Part shown: positions 57,474 to 61,787 of the stretch, in pieces
Position numbering within the stretch: position 1 is the first letter of the stretch
Layout: the number at the start of each line of letters is the position of its first letter
Origin: Candidatus Peribacteria bacterium RIFCSPHIGHO2_02_FULL_49_16
GTDB lineage: Bacteria; Patescibacteriota; Gracilibacteria; Peribacterales; Peribacteraceae
Length of the DNA stretch: 61,787 nucleotides
Assembly: GCA_001788955.1 (NCBI GenBank)
Contig: MFXT01000022.1
Coordinates: forward strand, 1 to 61,787
Direction: 5' to 3'
Position numbers and translations under genes: made by a program
Notes under the pieces: model-generated
Told to the model about the DNA's origin: nothing
What the model saw: the letters and a program-made list of their open reading frames with translations, nothing else
Database searches by the model: none

Positions 57474-59360
57474 TCACCCAGCATTTAGCAAGCGCTCTGC
57501 CTTTTTCGACCAAGATATCAAAGGAGCATGTCGGATACATTTTAGTATATCTTGTTCTGAGTACTTCTTCTCCTGCTTCAATTTCACAAAAAAAGCCACT
57601 GCATTTTGAATAATTTTCTTGTCCTCCGCAAGTTTTTGCTTCCATTGTGAATTTCGTATTTTTGTGAGAAAACCACAATCAATGTCTTTGCCGAAGAATA
57701 CTAGTGTATCCAGATTATCTTGTAGGCTTTCCATAGTGTGTCCCTTCTCCAAAAGATTGATAATTTTATTCTTTACCTTATACAATACTTCATTTCTTTT
57801 CTTGTTGAAGAAATCCTTCAATATTTTTTCTCTTTCTTTCTCCTTTTTTTCTTTCTGAAACTCAAGAGCAAAAAGTATATTGGATTGCTCTTTAGTGAGA
57901 TTTCCATTTTTTTCCTTTAGCTTGAGATTTCTGTATTGCTGTTGTTCACGATCTTTATCAGATACGCCTTTTCTATTTTGAATATTCGTTGGCTTCTCGG
58001 GCATCTTTGCTGATTTTTTAGGTGGTGCTGACGATGAAGCGGGAGGAGAAGCGGGAGAAGAAGAGGAAGGAGGAGTTGACGGTTGCACAGGAGGTGCGAC
58101 TGGAGGAGGATTAGCGGCCTGATTTGGCTGCAAGGGTTCAGGAGGTGTTTCTGACGGTTTTCCTAAAATAAGGAGTTGGAATTCGTTTGGCTCTTTAAGT
58201 TCCCATGCAGCCCCTTTCTGTTTCTGTTTCAGACAGATGCGAATGTCGTGCGATGCAACGTAGAGAGATCTGTTCCCTTCTGTAAACGTATAATAGTATG
58301 GACTTTCTGCCGTAGGTGCTGATGCCAGTTTCCAGGTACCGTGTTGGTAGACGGTAATACCCTCTTGCCATGTGTCGAGTATTTCTTTGTTGCGTGCAGC
58401 ATTTTTGTCATCCATACCGACGATTTTCTCCCATGTACGGATCTTGACCTGTTCGTATTTCTTCGATGCGAGTGTGATGCCTTGTGCTTCTGAAACATCT
58501 TCCAGTTTTTTCCATCCTTCTGCAGCATAGAGGGCGTTGCGGGCGTGTGTGAGGAATTCTTTCCAGAATTCAATAGTATTTGTAATGTTCCCGCTTGCTG
58601 TGAACGGTGTGAGGAGTCTCGAAAGTTCTTCGACGAATGCGGCCTTCTCTTCATCTTGTACTTGAAGAGCGCTGGCTGTGTCTTGACACACTGTTTCAAC
58701 AGTGAGTCCTGCAGGGGATTCCAGTGCCGTTTGCCATTGTTCTTTCATGTTGCTTTTCGTGATCTGCTCGCGTCTTGTTGTTGCCCAGCGCTCCTTCCAT
58801 GTTTGGTCATTATCTTCATCAAGGCGGGCTTGTAGGCTAAGTTTTTCGGAGAGGAATTCCGTAAGTAATTCTTCTCCGTCTTTTTGAAGATCTTGTTCAT
58901 ACAGGAAGTTGTAAATGGTTCTTAGTTTTTCAGCATGATCCTGTTCCAGTTTGAGCTGGATGCGTGTGCCTTTGTGATCAATCCACAATCGCTCGTTTCC
59001 ACTTTTTCCGGCGAGGCGTTCGAGCATGTTCTTGCTCTCGCTGCTTTTGAGAATGTCTTTCAGTTCCCGCGAAAAATCGGGAACAACGCGTTCGGATTCG
59101 GAAGGTGGGGGTGATGTGGGATCTTTCTTTTTTTCAAGAATATTTTTCAAGATTTTGTGTATTGAATCAGAAAGTTCTTCGAATGTATCTATTTCTAGTA
59201 ATCGCCCGACATTTTCTAACTCTTTTTGTTTTATTTCTTCCCGTATTCCTTTCCGAATTTGTTCTGCTTCCTCATCAGTCAGATTATGTTTTTGTTTGAG
59301 AAAATTCAACTTTTCTTCAATAGTTTCTTTTTTATTACGATTTTTATCATTTTCCAGCAT
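57474..59360 (-). CDS. hypothetical large helical protein (628 aa)
   Basis: A cytosolic-looking, charged protein without a signal peptide. Long helical or coiled-coil stretches alternate with a Pro-rich linker (PPVAPPVQPSTPPSSSSPAS near 415-440). A basic C-terminal part follows (KNRKGVSDKDREQQQYRNLKLKE) and the end has KDIDCGFLTKIRNSQWKQ. A 'TLYVASHDIRICLKQKQ'-like beta segment near 365-400 may be a small domain. No family recognised. It appears to form a transcription unit with the 226-aa gene downstream and possibly the genes upstream. Confidence 0.6.
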   Translation of the reverse strand: MLENDKNRNKKETIEEKLNFLKQKHNLTDEEAEQIRKGIREEIKQKELENVGRLLEIDTFEELSDSIHKILKNILEKKKDPTSPPPSESERVVPDFSRELKDILKSSESKNMLERLAGKSGNERLWIDHKGTRIQLKLEQDHAEKLRTIYNFLYEQDLQKDGEELLTEFLSEKLSLQARLDEDNDQTWKERWATTRREQITKSNMKEQWQTALESPAGLTVETVCQDTASALQVQDEEKAAFVEELSRLLTPFTASGNITNTIEFWKEFLTHARNALYAAEGWKKLEDVSEAQGITLASKKYEQVKIRTWEKIVGMDDKNAARNKEILDTWQEGITVYQHGTWKLASAPTAESPYYYTFTEGNRSLYVASHDIRICLKQKQKGAAWELKEPNEFQLLILGKPSETPPEPLQPNQAANPPPVAPPVQPSTPPSSSSPASPPASSSAPPKKSAKMPEKPTNIQNRKGVSDKDREQQQYRNLKLKEKNGNLTKEQSNILFALEFQKEKKEKEREKILKDFFNKKRNEVLYKVKNKIINLLEKGHTMESLQDNLDTLVFFGKDIDCGFLTKIRNSQWKQKLAEDKKIIQNAVAFFVKLKQEKKYSEQDILKCIRHAPLISWSKKAERLLNAG

Positions 59361-59472
59361 ATAGATAATTATACAATACTATATAAATATAGTCTAGGAT
59401 CAGTAAATTCATCCAGTAGCGTCCCATACACATTCCTCAATACAACTATGCGCATACGGCAGTAGGCGGAGA

Positions 59473-59500
59473 GGCACCCCTACCTAAAGGGAGGGGTGCC
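59473..59500. repeat. GGCACCCCTACC hairpin element
   Basis: GGCACCCCTACC-taaa-GGGAGGGGTGCC forms an 11-pair stem with one mismatch in the 220-bp spacer between two hypothetical genes. It is the longest member of the family of C/G-rich hairpins at 37954, 40589 and 48939. Confidence 0.7.
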
Positions 59501-59580
59501 TTGCGAGTGAGATCTGCCAGGAAATTAATGGGACGGTACTGAAATCCACCATTGTACTTTTCCTAATGCGATGGGGGTTA

Positions 59581-59988
59581 TTATGGGTGTTTTGATGGTT
59601 CGATGCCGATATATCGAAGCAAATCCTGCGCCATTGTATATTCAGCAACATTGCGTGAGCGTGATCTTGGGGTTCCTTCGTGGATCATTCGAAAAAACGT
59701 GCGAAGGTAGTCGATATAGGCAAAACCGTTTACAACTGCCATTTGTCCGGTTTTGCGTGGAGAGGGCTTCTTGTTTGGCAACGGCTCTGTCAAAAGGGGT
59801 AGCTCTTGAATGCGAAGTCCGAATGCATATGCGTATTTTTCCAGCATGAAACGGATCTGCGCCTTTTGTTCGTGCTGTATGGAATGGAGTATATGCTGCG
59901 TCAGTTCTTCCTGTGAGCATCCCTTCTCCAGGAGTGTATCGATACCATCATCGTTTTCTTCGCTAGTATGTAGCAGAGTTTTCTTCAT
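59581..59988 (-). CDS. hypothetical protein, 135 aa
   Basis: A soluble, mixed helical protein (TLLEKGCSQEELTQHILHSIQ, then a basic linker PNKKPSPRKTG and a C-terminal helix FAYIDYLRTFFRM). No family recognised. Its ATG overlaps the stop of the 561-aa gene by 4 bp (ATGA), showing translational coupling, so the two proteins probably act together. Confidence 0.6.
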   Translation of the reverse strand: MKKTLLHTSEENDDGIDTLLEKGCSQEELTQHILHSIQHEQKAQIRFMLEKYAYAFGLRIQELPLLTEPLPNKKPSPRKTGQMAVVNGFAYIDYLRTFFRMIHEGTPRSRSRNVAEYTMAQDLLRYIGIEPSKHP

Positions 59989-61670
59989 CGGTTTACAACA
60001 GTTTCAGGTTTTTGATAGGAAAGGCATCGAAAAGAATCAAATTTGAATGTTGCCAAAGACATTTCTTCCGATGAATCCAGTCCCATATCTTTCAGTGAAT
60101 TCGGAGAAACGCAAAGCGTGCCATCGTGATCTATGAGATCGAGAACGCAAAGTTTTCCTCTGGTATGCATACAGTGGGCAATGATGCGCCCGCCAGCTTG
60201 TGCTTGCTTGAGAATACTGTTTTTTGCCTGCTCGATATTCATAGACCATGCGTGTACAGCAACGTCACTTCCGGATTCTTCGAGTTCTTTGGCAATGCTC
60301 TGCTCGATATCGTCATCATCTTCATAGGTGGCAAAAGAAATTTCGAGAAGGTAAGGACGAAAGCGAATGATTCTGTTCTCTCCCCATATGTGCGATTGCT
60401 TAAGAATAGTAAGCATGTCTTCTGCATCCTTTTTCGCTGTTTCCACCGTCGCATTTTTGGCGATGTTTTCCAGTGCAGTTCGTTTATCATCTTCGATGTC
60501 GTATCCGATGAGTGCGCGCAATTGCTCTTCTCGCTCGTCGAATTCTTGGCGCAAAGCTGTTATTTCTGCTTTGTTTTCTTCCATTGTTTCTTTTGTATTC
60601 CGTACTGATTCGATCATTCCTGTGCTTGTTGTCACTTCTTTCATTACAGTATCCGAGTGTTCTTGAAGATTGCTAATAGCGACCAAAAGATTTTGTATGG
60701 TTATTCCCATAGTGTGTCTTTCTGCATTTGCCGCCTCTTTTTGTCGCTCTTTTTCCTTTTTGGCATCCAGTGTTTCCCGATTTTTTTTCATTCTTCTTCG
60801 TTTCACTGCCGCAACCTGGTTGAGATATATTTCCGCAGGATCGATGACGGCTGCTTCCTTGATCGACTCAATCACAACATCACCCACTTGATGCTTGATT
60901 TCTTTTAAAACGCTCCCGAATGGCTCTTCACCATAAGCAAGGCGTTCGAATTTTTCCTTTAGAGCATGTTTCTGTTCCTGTTCAATATCAGACATCTCAA
61001 CAATGCTGTCAATGACATTGTCTGTTGCTGTATCCAATGTAATAATCTGTGATTGAAGGTTTCTGATTTGCTCTTCCTTTTTTTCAATATCATTTTGCAA
61101 TGAAGTAATCTGTACTTTGCACTTCACGAGTTCTTCTTGTTCCTGCAGCATGGATTCTTTACCCTCCTTCAGATTTTGTGCTAACCCTTTGTAGAGTTCG
61201 GATTGTTGCGTCTTTTGCTCCTCCAATGTTTCAAGAGTTTGTTTTACTTCATCAAGCTCGTTTTGGAGCCTATGAATCATCGTTTCGCTTGCATACTTTT
61301 CTCGCAGTCCACGAAACAGTTCCAGAATAGAGAGCCGCAGAGTGCGATTTTTCGTATCACGCATGCGCAGGTTATCGATTTGTGTCTTTTGTGCTTCCCG
61401 CAGAACCTGGTGAAGATTTTCACTCTCCCCGCTCTCGTCGTCTTCTCGCATGGTATCGAGTATTTGTTGGAGATCTTCAAGTCGTCGAAATGCATCACGC
61501 GCTTTTTCAGAGATATAGGTGACTTCGGTATCTACGATAGTTAACTCTGCGAGCGTTTTGCATAATTTGTCTGCAATTTCTTTTGGAGAACGCGAAAGGA
61601 GTTCACTCTCTGACGGAGGTTGTATGTCTGCAGATGGAATATTTTTGACGAGTTCTTGACGGGTAGGCAT
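59985..61670 (-). CDS. hypothetical coiled-coil protein (561 aa) with a folded C-terminal domain
   Basis: 561 residues, mostly long coiled coil (about 120-360; e.g. LQNELDEVKQTLETLEEQK, KVQITSLQNDIEKKEEQIRN). A basic patch is at KRRRMKKNR (near 295). The last about 150 residues form a folded alpha/beta domain: YLLEISFATYEDDDDIEQSIAKE, HAWSMNIEQAKNSILKQAQAGGRIIAHCMHTRGKLCVLDLIDHDGTL. No signal peptide or ATPase motif, so it is not an SMC. It overlaps the next gene by 4 bp. Confidence 0.6.
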   Translation of the reverse strand: MPTRQELVKNIPSADIQPPSESELLSRSPKEIADKLCKTLAELTIVDTEVTYISEKARDAFRRLEDLQQILDTMREDDESGESENLHQVLREAQKTQIDNLRMRDTKNRTLRLSILELFRGLREKYASETMIHRLQNELDEVKQTLETLEEQKTQQSELYKGLAQNLKEGKESMLQEQEELVKCKVQITSLQNDIEKKEEQIRNLQSQIITLDTATDNVIDSIVEMSDIEQEQKHALKEKFERLAYGEEPFGSVLKEIKHQVGDVVIESIKEAAVIDPAEIYLNQVAAVKRRRMKKNRETLDAKKEKERQKEAANAERHTMGITIQNLLVAISNLQEHSDTVMKEVTTSTGMIESVRNTKETMEENKAEITALRQEFDEREEQLRALIGYDIEDDKRTALENIAKNATVETAKKDAEDMLTILKQSHIWGENRIIRFRPYLLEISFATYEDDDDIEQSIAKELEESGSDVAVHAWSMNIEQAKNSILKQAQAGGRIIAHCMHTRGKLCVLDLIDHDGTLCVSPNSLKDMGLDSSEEMSLATFKFDSFRCLSYQKPETVVNR

Positions 61671-61787
61671 ATGCGTGGATAATTGATAATAAAAAGGTTT
61701 AGGACGTTATCTTTTTTTGCCTGAAATGTCAATTTTTTGTACGAGTCCAGTACATTTGGCACTCCCTGGTTGGTAATCCAGACACAA
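61671..61787. other. right edge, no gene called
   Basis: The last 117 bp are AT-rich and lie upstream of the 561-aa gene on the minus strand. An open frame on the minus strand passes through but shows no coding features. No tRNA or terminator was seen. Confidence 0.4.

Overview
The window looks like a streamlined bacterial chromosome segment of the Candidate Phyla Radiation (Patescibacteria). The long Ser-rich/Cys-rich secreted proteins, Calx-beta/SLH and TrbC/VirB2-like proteins and the near absence of Shine-Dalgarno sites suggest a Peregrinibacteria/Peribacteria relative. That placement is inference. UGA is used as a stop, which argues against the Gracilibacteria/SR1 code. Coding density is very high, and many genes overlap or stand only 13-30 bp apart.

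Layout. 0-5 kb: a WecA/TagO-like transferase diverges from pgk, followed by a membrane-anchored protein and a Xer recombinase whose start codon abuts a perfect dif-like site. 5-10.9 kb: a pterin dehydratase, tyrS, rluA-like, a RimI-like acetyltransferase, a FecR/Ig-like protein and a PilB-like ATPase. 11-24 kb: PBP2, glmS, rpsT, ruvX, a sigma-region-4/HARE regulator, a lipoprotein, recA, dnaB, mraY, gap and fbp. 24-31.3 kb: two glycosyltransferases, nadK, prmC, an SLH/Calx-beta protein, rpsP and khpA. 31.4-41.6 kb: a VirB2-like protein, tRNA-Val, secG, a peptide-binding protein, an M23 peptidase, a TsaE-HD fusion, a Cys-rich miniprotein, tRNA-Pro with duplicated fragments, trmH, frr, pyrH, tRNA-Arg and upp. 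41.6-46.7 kb: three large Cys-rich, Ser- or Gly/Pro-rich surface proteins. 46.7-55.2 kb: ftsL-like, rsmH, an L,D-transpeptidase, two tRNA-Ser, deoC, a ROK kinase and the gnd-tal/tkt pentose-phosphate cluster. 55.3-61.7 kb: a lipoprotein, a GspF-N-like membrane protein and four minus-strand genes of unknown function.

Function. Sugar metabolism (pgk, a GapB-like gap, fbp, tal, gnd, tkt, deoC, glucokinase-like ROK) feeds cell-wall synthesis (glmS, mraY, PBP2, L,D-transpeptidase, M23, WecA-like). The rest is mostly information processing and cell-surface proteins.

Standing observations: (1) a 28-bp dif candidate overlapping the xer promoter; (2) many genes have a TANNNT -10 element 6-10 nt before the start codon, implying leaderless mRNAs, and several divergent pairs have interleaved or palindromic -10 elements; (3) only rimI-like and deoC show a strong Shine-Dalgarno plus an intrinsic terminator; (4) heptanucleotide tandem repeats lie inside genes and in spacers; (5) a TsaE-HD fusion; (6) a paralogous Cys-module/Ser-tract surface locus.
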